From: Myxococcales bacterium
GTDB taxonomy: Bacteria; Myxococcota_A; Polyangia; Palsa-1104
Length of the DNA stretch: 64,000 bases
Reading direction: 5' to 3'
Assembly (NCBI GenBank): GCA_003170275.1
Contig: PNAM01000042.1
Location: forward strand, 59,936-123,935
A program made the translations under genes and the position numbers. Under the pieces are notes generated by a model that did not search any database, was not told where the DNA came from, and saw only the letters and a list, made by a program, of their open reading frames with translations. Positions 42,572 through 54,695 of the stretch are shown piece after piece; the stretch's first letter is position 1, and each line of letters starts with the position of its first letter.

Positions 42572-45148
42572 CTACTTCGCGCAGGTGCGCAGCGCGTTGC
42601 CGGCGGCGCGCCGAACGATCGGATCCGGATCCGCTGCGCCGCGCTTGAGCGCCACGCCCGCGCCGTCGGGGCAGAGCCTGCCGATGGTCTCCATCGCCGC
42701 CGCGCGCACCGACGGTGACAGCGGCTCGTTCGAGGCCGCGCCCAGCGATTCGAGGATCGGCCGCGAGGTGTCGTGCGTGCGAGCGAGGCCGCGCGTGCAC
42801 GCCACCGCCAGCCCCGCGGACCGCTCGTCCGCCGACGGATCCGCGAGCGTCTCGTCGAGCACGGTGGCGAGCGTGCGCGCTGCGTCCGGCCCGTCGCCCT
42901 TGGCGACCAGCGCCGCGGCCAACTCGCGCACGCCGAGCGGCTGCTTGCGGGTCCCGAGAGCGCGCGCGATCGCCGGCGAGCGGGGCGCGCAGCGGGCCAG
43001 CGAGACCAGCGCGCTGCGACGCACGTCCTCGGCCGGATCGGCGCCGCGCGCGTCGTCTCCGTCGCCGGCGGTCGCATGCGCCAGCGCCGCCTCGACGCCG
43101 GGCAGCGAGCACGCACCCCCGAGCGCCTCGGCGGCAGCGTGGCGCACCAGCGGCCAGCCGTCGCGCGCGAGCGCGTCCTCGATCGATCTTCCGACGGCGC
43201 CGGCGCCCGCGCCGTCGACGCGCGCGGCTAGCCCGGTGAGCGCGCTGCGACGCACCCGCGGATCGCGATCGTGCGCGCCCTCGGTCAAGATCGCGCGCGC
43301 CGCTTCCCCGGGCAGCGCCGCCGCGCCTTCGACCGCCGCCCAGCGCAGCACCTCGTCGCCGGGCTCGCGCGCCGCCGCCGCCAGGATCGGCGCGAGCGAC
43401 GGATCGTCCAGCTCGCCGATTGCGCGCACCAGCCGCAACCGGGTCTCGAAATCGCCCGGCGCGTGCTCCCACGCCGTCTTCAGCGCCGGCGCCGCCTCGG
43501 CCGCGCCACCCGCCTGCCGGTGCGCCGCTGCACCGAGCGCGCGCGCCAGATCCGCGAGGCGCCGCCCGTCGGCGCTGCGGGACGCTTCGTTCGTGAGCGC
43601 CGCCGCCAGCTCGCGAACCAGCTCGAGGCGCGCAGCTCCTGCCGCGGCGAGCGCCCGCACGGTCGCGCCGCGCACCGGTCCCTCGCCGCGCCCGGCGCCG
43701 GCGAGCAGCACCCGGGTGGCTTCGATCGAGCCCTCCACCGTCGACGAGGCGAACGTGCCCAAGATCTGCGCTGCGTCGAGCTGCGCCTCGGCTGCCTGCG
43801 CCGGATCGACATAGACGCGCACCGCCTCCGCTGCGCCGCGCGCGCCCAGCCGCTGAAGGCCGTGGACGATCAGCTCGCGCTCGTCGGCCGCCGCCGTCTC
43901 GAGCGCATGTCCGAGCGCCGGCGCCGCGTCGGGCTCGGCGAGCTGCGCCAGGATCTCGATCAGCTGGCGCCGGCAAGGACCCTGCGCGGTGGGCAGCTTC
44001 TCCGCTACAGCCCGCGCCCCTCGCGCACCCTGCGCTGCGAGCACGTGGCCCGCCGCGTCCGACCCGCTCCGGCAGGCGGCCACGTCGGCCGCCAGCTGCT
44101 CGAGCCCGCCGGCCACGTCCGCGTCGGTGAAGATGGCGACCTCGGCCAACGCGGTGCCCGGCGATCCGGCGGGCGACGGCGGCTCGGCGATCACCAGGGA
44201 GACGCAGGCGGTCGGCGGCGCGTCGTCCGGCAGCGCGACGAAGAAGGTCCCCCGGGCGGGTGGGCGCACGGTGAAGCGCGACGCCGCGCCAGGACCGAGC
44301 AGCAGCGTGATGGCTCTCGGCGACGGCCCCGGTCCGGCCGAAATGCGCAGCGCCCGGATGCGATGCGACGGATCCTGCGCGCGCGCGGTCGCCCATTCGC
44401 CACGTCCGGCCCCCGGCCCGCCGGCGGTCCACAACGTCGACGGGTTGCCATCCTCGAGCTCGCTCGGCGCGGCCAGCAGGTCCGCCCGGCGCTCCGCCGC
44501 GGCCGACGGCTCGGTCGAGGCGGCGACGAAGTGAAACAGCCCGAGCGGCTCGGCCGCCAGCCCGCCCGGCGCGCTCGAAGCCGGCTTGAGCGGTAGGCCC
44601 GGCGGCGAATCCAGGTCCACTGGACGGAAGCGCTTCGACGCAAAGTCCCAGCGCTCCGGAAACAGCATGTCGTCGCCGTCGCAGCGCGTGATCGTCGGCG
44701 AGGTCTGAAAGCGCACCACGCCATTTTCGTCCACGCGTAGCCGCACCCGTCGCTCGCCGTCGCCCACCGGCCCGGTGCGCTCGTCGAACAGCGTCTCGAG
44801 CGGCCCCGCCAGCGCCACCACCACCTCGACGGTGCGGCCGTCGTGCAGCCGCGCGCGCAGATGCGCCACGCGATGCTCCTCGACGGTGACGAACGCCAGG
44901 CTCGCGGACACCATCAGCTTCGGGTTGCCCGGCAGCGTGACCTGCCCGCGCTCCCGGCCGTCCGCGCCCTCGACGTGCAGCACACCGTCGCGCCCGAGGA
45001 ACAATCGCTCGGGCTGGCCGTCTCCGTCGAGATCGCTGCGCGCCTCGACCAGCGGCGGGATCGGCGCGGGCGGCGCGGGCGGTGTCGCCTGGGCCGGCGC
45101 GCTCAACGAGATCCCCAGCAGCAGCCGCAGCGCCATCCGGAAGCCCAT
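42572..45148 (-). CDS. Exported HEAT-repeat protein
   Basis: About 858 aa from MGFRMALRLLLGISLSAPAQA; C-terminal half of HEAT/armadillo-like units (DPRVRRSALTGLAARVDG, DGWPLVRHAAAEALGGACSLPG, ADPDPIVRRAAGNALRTCAK). Confidence 0.78.
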   Translation of the reverse strand: MGFRMALRLLLGISLSAPAQATPPAPPAPIPPLVEARSDLDGDGQPERLFLGRDGVLHVEGADGRERGQVTLPGNPKLMVSASLAFVTVEEHRVAHLRARLHDGRTVEVVVALAGPLETLFDERTGPVGDGERRVRLRVDENGVVRFQTSPTITRCDGDDMLFPERWDFASKRFRPVDLDSPPGLPLKPASSAPGGLAAEPLGLFHFVAASTEPSAAAERRADLLAAPSELEDGNPSTLWTAGGPGAGRGEWATARAQDPSHRIRALRISAGPGPSPRAITLLLGPGAASRFTVRPPARGTFFVALPDDAPPTACVSLVIAEPPSPAGSPGTALAEVAIFTDADVAGGLEQLAADVAACRSGSDAAGHVLAAQGARGARAVAEKLPTAQGPCRRQLIEILAQLAEPDAAPALGHALETAAADERELIVHGLQRLGARGAAEAVRVYVDPAQAAEAQLDAAQILGTFASSTVEGSIEATRVLLAGAGRGEGPVRGATVRALAAAGAARLELVRELAAALTNEASRSADGRRLADLARALGAAAHRQAGGAAEAAPALKTAWEHAPGDFETRLRLVRAIGELDDPSLAPILAAAAREPGDEVLRWAAVEGAAALPGEAARAILTEGAHDRDPRVRRSALTGLAARVDGAGAGAVGRSIEDALARDGWPLVRHAAAEALGGACSLPGVEAALAHATAGDGDDARGADPAEDVRRSALVSLARCAPRSPAIARALGTRKQPLGVRELAAALVAKGDGPDAARTLATVLDETLADPSADERSAGLAVACTRGLARTHDTSRPILESLGAASNEPLSPSVRAAAMETIGRLCPDGAGVALKRGAADPDPIVRRAAGNALRTCAK

Positions 45149-45213
45149 CCCGCGAAGGTATAGCACGCGGGCCCCACCGCGCAGCGCAGCGTCAATGCTA
45201 GACTGCCCGCCCC

Positions 45214-47375
<2,162 letters not shown>

Positions 47376-47424
47376 TTAATAGTTGACGCTACGGGTCACC
47401 TTTGGTACGAGGCATCCCAACAAA

Positions 47425-47829
47425 ATGATGCAGACACTGTTACTTCAGGCGCAACCAGTCGGACCTCCCCCCGCGCCAGGGGCCGCTTCCACCGGCGCTC
47501 CCGGCGCCTCGTCCAATCCGCTCGCGCAGGTGTGCGGCGGCCAGGGCGGCATGTTCATCCCGATGATCATGATCTTCGTGGTCTTCTATTTCATGTTGAT
47601 CCGCCCGCAGCAGAAGAAGCAGCGGGAGCTCGGGGATTGGCTGAAGGGGCTGAAGAAGGGCGACGAGGTGGTCACCACCGGCGGCGTCATCGGCAAGATC
47701 TCCGGCCTCACCGACAACATCGTCACCCTCGAAGTGCAGGAAAAAGTCCGCATGAAGATCCTGCGCTCGCACATCTCCGGTAAGGCGCCCGGACCCGGTC
47801 AGCCCGGTCCCGAACCCGAAAAGAAGTAA
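47425..47829 (+). CDS. yajC: Preprotein translocase subunit YajC
   Basis: FIPMIMIFVVFYFMLIRPQQKKQRELGDWLKGLKKGDEVVTTGGVIGKISGLTDNIVTLEV; upstream of secD. Confidence 0.94.
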   Translation: MMQTLLLQAQPVGPPPAPGAASTGAPGASSNPLAQVCGGQGGMFIPMIMIFVVFYFMLIRPQQKKQRELGDWLKGLKKGDEVVTTGGVIGKISGLTDNIVTLEVQEKVRMKILRSHISGKAPGPGQPGPEPEKK

Positions 47830-47847
47830 CCCGCACACGAGGTCACC

Positions 47848-49662
47848 ATGGACCGCTCCTGGGTCTACCGCGTCATCACTTATGCCCTGATTACGCTCGC
47901 CGCGTTCGTCATGCTCGTTCCGTCGGTTGCCGGGTTCCTCGGCAAGGACGATCAGCTGCCGGCGTTCGTGAAGAAGCACCTGCAGAAGAAGATCCTGCTG
48001 GGGCTCGACTTGCAGGGCGGCCTGCACCTGGTCTACGAGGTCCAAGTCGACAAGGCGGTCAGCGACAAGGCCGACCGTCTGGCGTCCGATCTGGAGGACA
48101 AGCTCCACAAGGACAAGAAGATCAAGCAGGGCGACGTGCGCTCGGATCGCGCCGGCCGCGACGAGATCATCCTGACCTTCAAGAACCCGAGCGAGGCGAC
48201 CAAGGTCGATCGCTCCTTCCTGAAGGACTACCAGAAGTATCTCTACGAAGACGGCCGCGACGCCGCCAAGGGCGAGGTCAAGCTCAAGATCGACAGCGAC
48301 TACGTCGACGAGCTCAAGGACTACGCCGTGCGCCAGGGCGTCGAGACCATCCGCAACCGCGTCGACAAGCTGGCGGTGTCCGAGCCCACCATCATCCGCA
48401 AGGGCTCCGACATCATCGTCGAGCTGCCCGGCCTTCGTCCCGAGGACTTCGAGCGCGTCAAGAACCTGATCGGCCGCACCGCGCAGCTCGAGTTCAAGAT
48501 GCAGGACGACGGCTCGGAGTACATGAAGAAGCTGGCCGGCATGGCCTCGACCAAGAAGGCCGAGTTCCCCGGCCTCGAGATCGGCCACGACGGCTGGACC
48601 GAGAAGGACTCCGGCGTGCAGCACTCGGACGTCTACCTGCGCGACAAGGATCGCGGCGAGATCGAGCGCTTCCTCGCGTCGCTCGCGAAGGACGACCAGG
48701 TGCCGACCGATCGCGAGATCGGCTACGAGCAGGTCACCTCGAAGGAGGAGGAGGGCACCGCCGCGCCGGACAAGCTGTGGCGCACCTACTACCTGCACCG
48801 GCGCGCCGAGCTCACCGGCGAGTACATCACTGACGCCGAGGTGAATTGGGATCCGCAGACCGGCCGGCCGGAGGTCTCGATCACGTTCGACCACGAGGGC
48901 GCGGTCCTGTTCGAGAAGGCCTCGGGCTCGTCGATCGGCCGCAAGATGGCGATCATCCTCGACGAGAAGATCACCTCCGCCCCGGTCATCGAGAGCCGCA
49001 TCGGCGGCGGGCACGCGCGCATCACCATGGGCGGCTTCTCCGATCCGTTCCAGCTGCAGCAGGAAGCCAAGGACCTCACCGCCGTCCTGCGCACCGGCGC
49101 GCTGCCGGCGCCGCTCAAGAAGACCTTCGAGACCCAGGTCGGCCCGACGCTCGGCCGCGACGCGGTCGACAAGGCCAAGTTCTCGATGACCGTCGGCTCG
49201 CTGGCGGTCATCTTGTTCATGCTCATCTACTATCGGTTGTCAGGCCTGATCGCGAACATCGCGATGGTGCTCAACATCGTCTACCAGCTGGCAATCCTGG
49301 CTGCGCTCGGAGCGACGTTGACGCTGCCCGGAATCGCAGGTGTCGTCTTGACGGTCGGCATGGCCGTGGACGCCAACATCATCATCTACGAACGCATTCG
49401 AGAAGAGTTGCGTGCCGGCAAATCGGCGCGCGGCGCGGTGGAGGCGGGCTTCGGGCGCGCCTTCTGGACGGTCTTCGACGCCCACGTGACCAACCTGGTG
49501 GCGGGCATCGTGCTGTACTCGTACGGCACCGGTCCGATCCGCGGCTTCGCCGTGACGCTGATGATCGGCATCTGCGCCAACCTGTTCACGTCGGTGTGGT
49601 TGTCCCGCTCCATGTTCGATTACGTTGTCGGGCGTCGCCAGGCTGCGACGCTGTCGATTTGA
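47848..49662 (+). CDS. secD: Protein translocase subunit SecD
   Basis: LLGLDLQGGLHLVYEV, VETIRNRVDKLAVSEPTIIRKGSDIIVELPG, TGALPAPLKKTFETQVGPTLGRDAVDKAKFS, VGMAVDANIIIYERIREELRAGKSARGAVEAGFGRAFWTVFDAH. Confidence 0.97.
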   Translation: MDRSWVYRVITYALITLAAFVMLVPSVAGFLGKDDQLPAFVKKHLQKKILLGLDLQGGLHLVYEVQVDKAVSDKADRLASDLEDKLHKDKKIKQGDVRSDRAGRDEIILTFKNPSEATKVDRSFLKDYQKYLYEDGRDAAKGEVKLKIDSDYVDELKDYAVRQGVETIRNRVDKLAVSEPTIIRKGSDIIVELPGLRPEDFERVKNLIGRTAQLEFKMQDDGSEYMKKLAGMASTKKAEFPGLEIGHDGWTEKDSGVQHSDVYLRDKDRGEIERFLASLAKDDQVPTDREIGYEQVTSKEEEGTAAPDKLWRTYYLHRRAELTGEYITDAEVNWDPQTGRPEVSITFDHEGAVLFEKASGSSIGRKMAIILDEKITSAPVIESRIGGGHARITMGGFSDPFQLQQEAKDLTAVLRTGALPAPLKKTFETQVGPTLGRDAVDKAKFSMTVGSLAVILFMLIYYRLSGLIANIAMVLNIVYQLAILAALGATLTLPGIAGVVLTVGMAVDANIIIYERIREELRAGKSARGAVEAGFGRAFWTVFDAHVTNLVAGIVLYSYGTGPIRGFAVTLMIGICANLFTSVWLSRSMFDYVVGRRQAATLSI

Positions 49663-49670
49663 GGTAGACG

Positions 49671-50873
49671 ATGTCCTCTAAAGTCACACATACGGAGTTC
49701 TTCGAGCTGATCAAGCCGAACCACAACTTCGAGTTCGCCGGGCGGATGAACCTGCTGCTGGCGATCTCGTTGATCCTGGTCTCGGTGTCGCTCGCCATGC
49801 TGCCCATCAATCACTACTGGCGCGGCAACGCGCTGAACTACTCGATCGACTTCCGCGGCGGCTCCGAGGTGCAGGTCGCCTTCGCCAAGCCCGAGGATTC
49901 GGGCAAGGTGCGCGACGCCATGGTGGCCGGCGGCTTCTACGGCGCCGACGTGGTGTCGATGAAGGACGCCCTGCACCCCAACACCTACCTGTTGCGCTTC
50001 GGCGCCGTGTCGCCGGTGTCCGAGCAGAAGGCGCTGGAGCTCGAGCAGAAGGTCAAGCAGAAGCTCGGCGAAGGCGTGCTGCGCAAGTTCGACTTCTCCG
50101 ACGGCGGCGACAAGATCTTCCTGCGCTTCCACAAGCCGGTCGAGGCGGACGTGATCACCGGCATCCTGAAAGAAGCCGGCGTGCAGAACAACTCGGTGCA
50201 GCGCTACGGCCGCCCCGAGGACAACACCTACGAGATCATCCTGGTCGGCCTGGACGTCGAGGTGAAGCACGCGCTCGAGGCCAAGCTGGGCGTCGGCTCG
50301 GTGGAGAACATCCCGGCGGTCGAGTCGGTCGGCGCCAAGGCCGGAGCCGAGCTGCGCGACGACGGCATCAAGTCGCTCTTGTTCGCGATCGTCTGCATCA
50401 TGGTGTACATCGCCGTGCGCTTCGACTTCCGCTACGGCCCCGGCACCGTGGTCGCGCTGCTCCACGACGCGATCCTGACCATGGGCGCCTTCGCCATCAC
50501 CTACAAAGAGTTCTCGCTCACCACCATCGCTGCCATCTTGACGGTCATAGGCTACTCGATGAACGACACCATCGTGGTCTTCGACCGGATCCGCGAAAAC
50601 GTCTCCCGTCTGCGTGACAAGAAGTTCGACCGCATCGTCAACACCTCGATCAACGAGACCCTGTCGCGCACCATCCTCACCTCGGCGACGGTGTTCTTCG
50701 TCACGCTGGCCATGAACGTGTGGGGCACCGGCGTCATCCGCGACTTCGCGTTCGCCATGAACATCGGCGTGGTGGTCGGCACCTACTCGTCGATCTTCGT
50801 CGCCGCGCCGATTCTCATCTGGCTCAACGAGCGCTTCTTCAAGAGCGTCGGCGGCAAGAAGGCGACCGCCTGA
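49671..50873 (+). CDS. secF: Protein translocase subunit SecF
   Basis: NYSIDFRGGSEVQVAF, ESVGAKAGAELRDDGIKSLLFAIVCIMVYIAVRFDFRYGPGTVVALLHDAILTMGAFAI, VIGYSMNDTIVVFDRIREN. Confidence 0.97.
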   Translation: MSSKVTHTEFFELIKPNHNFEFAGRMNLLLAISLILVSVSLAMLPINHYWRGNALNYSIDFRGGSEVQVAFAKPEDSGKVRDAMVAGGFYGADVVSMKDALHPNTYLLRFGAVSPVSEQKALELEQKVKQKLGEGVLRKFDFSDGGDKIFLRFHKPVEADVITGILKEAGVQNNSVQRYGRPEDNTYEIILVGLDVEVKHALEAKLGVGSVENIPAVESVGAKAGAELRDDGIKSLLFAIVCIMVYIAVRFDFRYGPGTVVALLHDAILTMGAFAITYKEFSLTTIAAILTVIGYSMNDTIVVFDRIRENVSRLRDKKFDRIVNTSINETLSRTILTSATVFFVTLAMNVWGTGVIRDFAFAMNIGVVVGTYSSIFVAAPILIWLNERFFKSVGGKKATA

Positions 50874-50875
50874 CC

Positions 50876-51244
50876 GTGCGCGGGGCCTTGCTCTACGGCC
50901 TCGTCGTGATTGGCGGCTGCGCAGCACCGCACGAGCTGACCCTCAAGCAGGGCGAGTTCGTCGCCGCGCATCCCGAGCTCACCTACCCGGATTTCGAACG
51001 GCTCAAGGAGCGCCAGGTGCTGGTGGGCGACACGCTCGAGCGCGTCAAGGACACCTGGGACGGCGCCGAGTTCGAGCTCATGAAGGAAGACGGCACGCTG
51101 GCGATCTATCGCGTGCACGTCCCGATCGACGTGCGGCCGATCTACATGGCCCACGAGGTCGCCGATGAAGAGGGCTGGGTGATGCTCACCTTCGATCGGC
51201 AGGTGCTCAAGTCGTATTACTTCCTGGGAGATCGCTACCATTGA
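50876..51244 (+). CDS. Small lipoprotein (tandem paralogue 1)
   Basis: GTG start at 50876; VRGALLYGLVVIGGCAAPHELTLKQGEFVAAHPELTYPDFERLKERQVLVGDTLERVKDTWDGAEFELMKEDGTLAIYRVHVP. Confidence 0.75.
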   Translation: MRGALLYGLVVIGGCAAPHELTLKQGEFVAAHPELTYPDFERLKERQVLVGDTLERVKDTWDGAEFELMKEDGTLAIYRVHVPIDVRPIYMAHEVADEEGWVMLTFDRQVLKSYYFLGDRYH

Positions 51245-51603
51245 AAGCGCTCGCGCTCGTCCTGTTGGCCGGCTGCAGCTCGGGGCCGGTCCTCACCAAG
51301 CGGCTCGGCGACTACATCGCGCACCAGAACCCGCCGCTCACCAGCGTCGAGGTCGATCGGCTGTACGCGCGGCAGACGCAGCTCGGCGACACCCTCGAGC
51401 GGGTCCAGGCGGCGTGGGAAGGCTGCGAGATCGAGCTGGCGCGCAACGACGGCTCGCTGGCCATCTACGACGCACATGTGCCCTACGGGACGCGCAAGAT
51501 CCACGTCGGCGCCGAGACCGTCGGTGAGAACGGCAAGGTGATCCTCACCTTCGATCACAAGCAGCTCAAGTTCTTCGTCGTGCTCGACGCCGGTCTGCGC
51601 TGA
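51241..51603 (+). CDS. Small lipoprotein (tandem paralogue 2)
   Basis: TTG start; MKALALVLLAGCSSGPVLTKRLGDYIAHQNPPLTSVEVDRLYARQTQLGDTLERVQAAWEGCEIELARNDGSLAIYDAHVP; similar to the preceding ORF. Confidence 0.78.
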   Translation: MKALALVLLAGCSSGPVLTKRLGDYIAHQNPPLTSVEVDRLYARQTQLGDTLERVQAAWEGCEIELARNDGSLAIYDAHVPYGTRKIHVGAETVGENGKVILTFDHKQLKFFVVLDAGLR

Positions 51604-53318
51604 TGCAGGCGCACTGGATCCTCGCGCCGTGCGATCGTGAGCGTGCGGGCGTGCTGGGTCTCGCGCTGGGCGTGAGCCCGCTGTGCGCGCAGTTGCTCAT
51701 CAACCGCGGCGTGGACAGCCCCGAGCTCGGCCGTCGCTACCTCGCGCCGCGCCTGGCCGATCTGCGGCGCCCCGACGGTGAGCTGCCCATGTCGGGCTTT
51801 GCGCGCGCGGTGGAGCGCCTGGAGCGCGCGCTCACCGGCGGCGAGACCATCGGCGTGTTCGGCGACTACGACGTCGACGGGGTGACCAGCTGCGCGCTGT
51901 TGACCTCGTTCCTGACCGGCGCCGGCGGTCGCGTGGTGCCGCGCGTGGCGCGCCGCGACACCGGTTACGGGTTCTCCGTCGACGACGTGCAAGCGTTCCA
52001 CGACGCCGGCTGCGCGGTGATCGTCACCTGCGATCTGGGCACCAGCGATCACGAGGCGCTGGCCGCCGCGCGCGCGCGTGGACGCGACGTGATCGTCGTC
52101 GATCACCACCAGGTGCCCGACCGCGAGCCGGACGCGCTCGCGCTGCTCAACCCGCACCAGCCCGGCTGTCGCTTTCCGTTCAAGGGCCTGGCGTCGGTGG
52201 GCGTGGCGTTCTATCTGGCGGCGGCGTTGCGCACGCGGCTCAAGGCGCGCGGGCAGGCGGAGCTGCCCGATCCGCGCGACCTGCTCGACTTGGTCGCCGT
52301 CGGCACGGTCGCCGACATGGCGCCGCTCACCGACGAGAACCGCATCCTGGTTCACTGCGGGCTGCGGCGCTTGTTCGCCAACCAGCGACCCGGGATCGCC
52401 GCCTTGTGCGCGCTGGCGGGGCTGCCCGAGGGCATCCGCCGCACCGCCGACATCGGGCTGCGCCTGGGGCCGCGGCTCAACGCGCCCGGCCGGCTCGGCG
52501 CCGCGCAGACCTCGCTCGATCTGCTGCTCGCGCCCGATGCGCAGCGCGGCGAGGAGCTGGCGCGCGCCTGCGAGGACGCCAACGCCAAGCGCCGCGACGT
52601 GCAGGAGCGCGTGCTCAAGGAAGCGCTGGTAGAGGCCGAGGCCGGCGTGCGCAACGATCACGCGGTGCTGGTGGTGGCGGGCGAGGGCTGGCACCCGGGC
52701 GTGGTGGGCATCGTCGCCGCCAAGCTGGTCGATCGCTTCGCCCGCCCCGCGTTCGTCATCGCGCTCGACGGCGCCACGGGCCGCGGCTCGGGCAGATCTG
52801 CACACGGCTTCGACCTGCACGCCGGGCTCAAGACCTGCCACGAGATCCTGGTCCGCTACGGTGGCCACGCGGCGGCGGCCGGGCTCACCATCGACAAGGC
52901 GCGGCTCCCCGAGCTGTCGGCGCGCCTGCAGACCGCCGCACGCGCCGCGCTCGCCGAAGCCGCGCTCGGCCAGCGGGAGCTCAAGGTCGACGCCGAGGTC
53001 GGCCTCGCCGAGGTCGACGAGCCGCTCGCCACCGAGCTGCAGCGCCTCGAGCCGTTCGGCATCGGCAACCCCGAGCCGCTGTTCGGCTGCCGCGGCGTGT
53101 TGCTCGAGCGCGCGCGCGTGGTCGGCAATCCGCCCGGCCACCTGCAGGTGACCCTGCGCGACGGGATGCACGCGCGCGACGGCATCGGCTTCAACCTCGC
53201 CGAGCGCGCGCCCGACCTGGGCAGCCGCGTGCGCGCGGCGTTCTTCCCCGAGCTCGACACCTTCCGCGGCGTCACGCGGCTGCGCGTCCGCCTGCGCGAG
53301 ATCGTCCTCGAGGTCTGA
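51603..53318 (+). CDS. recJ: Single-stranded-DNA-specific exonuclease RecJ
   Basis: GVFGDYDVDGVTSCALL, VIVTCDLGTSDHEALAAARARGRDVIVVDHHQVP, LNPHQPGCRFPFKGLASVGVAFYL, LDLVAVGTVADMAPL, GEGWHPGVVGIVAAKLVDRFARPAFVIA, RYGGHAAAAGLTI. Confidence 0.95.
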   Translation: MQAHWILAPCDRERAGVLGLALGVSPLCAQLLINRGVDSPELGRRYLAPRLADLRRPDGELPMSGFARAVERLERALTGGETIGVFGDYDVDGVTSCALLTSFLTGAGGRVVPRVARRDTGYGFSVDDVQAFHDAGCAVIVTCDLGTSDHEALAAARARGRDVIVVDHHQVPDREPDALALLNPHQPGCRFPFKGLASVGVAFYLAAALRTRLKARGQAELPDPRDLLDLVAVGTVADMAPLTDENRILVHCGLRRLFANQRPGIAALCALAGLPEGIRRTADIGLRLGPRLNAPGRLGAAQTSLDLLLAPDAQRGEELARACEDANAKRRDVQERVLKEALVEAEAGVRNDHAVLVVAGEGWHPGVVGIVAAKLVDRFARPAFVIALDGATGRGSGRSAHGFDLHAGLKTCHEILVRYGGHAAAAGLTIDKARLPELSARLQTAARAALAEAALGQRELKVDAEVGLAEVDEPLATELQRLEPFGIGNPEPLFGCRGVLLERARVVGNPPGHLQVTLRDGMHARDGIGFNLAERAPDLGSRVRAAFFPELDTFRGVTRLRVRLREIVLEV

Positions 53319-53320
53319 CC

Positions 53321-53494
53321 ATGGCGAAGCGGCCCGCCCTCCCGACCCGTGAGATCACCACCATCGTGATGTTCGTCTTCATGATGATCGCGGTGATCGT
53401 GATGAAGAGCCGCTGCTCGCAGTCGGTCGGAAACATGTTCAAGGTGCTCGAGGTGCCACCCGTCGGCGACGCAGGGGCCACCAAAGGTCCTTGA
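53321..53494 (+). CDS. Small single-pass membrane protein
   Basis: 57 aa; MAKRPALPTREITTIVMFVFMMIAVIVMKSRCSQSVGNMFKVLEVPPVGDAGATKGP; starts 2 nt after the recJ stop. Confidence 0.55.
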   Translation: MAKRPALPTREITTIVMFVFMMIAVIVMKSRCSQSVGNMFKVLEVPPVGDAGATKGP

Positions 53495-53528
53495 CACACT
53501 GTGTCGTGCGCGTTGAGGATGGCGGCAA

Positions 53529-53831
53529 ATGGCCGAGAACAAGATTCACCAAGCCTGGATGAACCTGCTCGGCGTGTTCTCCACCGCCGAGCGTACGCTG
53601 ATGGAATCGCTGGGGCTGAACCCGGAGAACCCGCTGGGCGTCGAGCTGCTCGCGCGCATGAAGAAGAATCGCGAGGAGTTCGAGCGCCGCGTCGATGAAG
53701 GCGTCAAGACCGCCGTCGCCAAGGTGCGCGCGCCGATCGACAAAGAGATCGCGGTCATCAAGTCGCGCGTGGAGAAGATCCAGACCCGCATGGACAAGCG
53801 TAAAGCCGCGAAGAAGAAGGACGAGGCCTGA
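53529..53831 (+). CDS. Small coiled-coil, phasin-like protein
   Basis: 100 aa; KIHQAWMNLLGVFSTAERTLMESLGL...VKTAVAKVRAPIDKEIAVIKSRVEKIQTRMDKRKAAKKKDEA; phasin resemblance is inference. Confidence 0.65.
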   Translation: MAENKIHQAWMNLLGVFSTAERTLMESLGLNPENPLGVELLARMKKNREEFERRVDEGVKTAVAKVRAPIDKEIAVIKSRVEKIQTRMDKRKAAKKKDEA

Positions 53832-54694
53832 TGTTCAAGACCGACCTTCTGAAGGGCAAGGTCGTGGTGGTCACCGGGGGCGGCACCGGCCTCGGCAAGT
53901 CGATGGCGCTGCGCTTCGCCCAGTTGGGCGCGAAGCTGGTGCTGACCAGCCGCTCGCTCGATCACCTGCAGCCGGCTGCCGAGGAGATTCGCCAAGCGGT
54001 GTCCGGCGCCGAGGTGCAGGTGGCGGCGTGCGACATCCGCATGCCCGATCAAGTCGAGGCGATGGTGCAGGGCACGGTCGAGAAGTTCGGCAAGCTCGAC
54101 GTGCTCATCAACAACGCCGCCGGCAACTTCCTGGCGCAGACCGAGAAGCTCACGCCCAACGGCTTCGGCTCGGTGGTCGACATCGTTCTGAAGGGCAGCT
54201 TCAATTGTACGCTTCAGTGCGGCAAGCAGATGATCGCGCAGGGGACCGGCGGCAGCATCTTGTCGATCGTGACCACCTACGCCTGGACCGGCTCCGCCTA
54301 CGTGGTGCCGTCGGCGTGCGCCAAGGCGGGCGTGCTGGCGATGACGCGCTCGCTCGCGGTCGAGTGGGCGCGCCACAAGATCCGCTGCAACGCGATCGCG
54401 CCGGGGCCGTTCCCGACCGAGGGCGCGTGGGCCAAGCTGGTGCCGGGCGGCCTGGGCGAGACGACCAACGCGATGGCCACCAAGAAGATCCCGGCCGGCC
54501 GCTTCGGCGAGCACCACGAGCTCGCCAACCTGGCCACCTACCTGATCGCCGACGAGTCCGCCTACATCACCGGCGAGTGCGTTGTGATCGACGGCGGCGA
54601 GTGGCTGATGGGCGGCGAGTTCAACGGCTTCACGACGTTCGACCAGACCGCGCTCGGCCAGATGTTCGACGCGATGCGCCCGAAGAAGCGCTGA
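53831..54694 (+). CDS. SDR-family oxidoreductase (2,4-dienoyl-CoA reductase-like)
   Basis: GKVVVVTGGGTGLGKSMALRFAQLGAKLVLTSRS, LINNAAGNFLAQTEKL, YVVPSACAKAGVLAMTRSLAVEWARHKIRCNAIAPGPFPTEGAW; start overlaps the preceding stop. Confidence 0.92.
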   Translation: MFKTDLLKGKVVVVTGGGTGLGKSMALRFAQLGAKLVLTSRSLDHLQPAAEEIRQAVSGAEVQVAACDIRMPDQVEAMVQGTVEKFGKLDVLINNAAGNFLAQTEKLTPNGFGSVVDIVLKGSFNCTLQCGKQMIAQGTGGSILSIVTTYAWTGSAYVVPSACAKAGVLAMTRSLAVEWARHKIRCNAIAPGPFPTEGAWAKLVPGGLGETTNAMATKKIPAGRFGEHHELANLATYLIADESAYITGECVVIDGGEWLMGGEFNGFTTFDQTALGQMFDAMRPKKR

Positions 54695-54695
54695 C

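Noticed and set aside
47440-53171. Large minus-strand ORFs (524, 435 and 538 aa) under secD, secF and recJ
   Set aside because: Opposite strongly supported core genes; shadow translations only.
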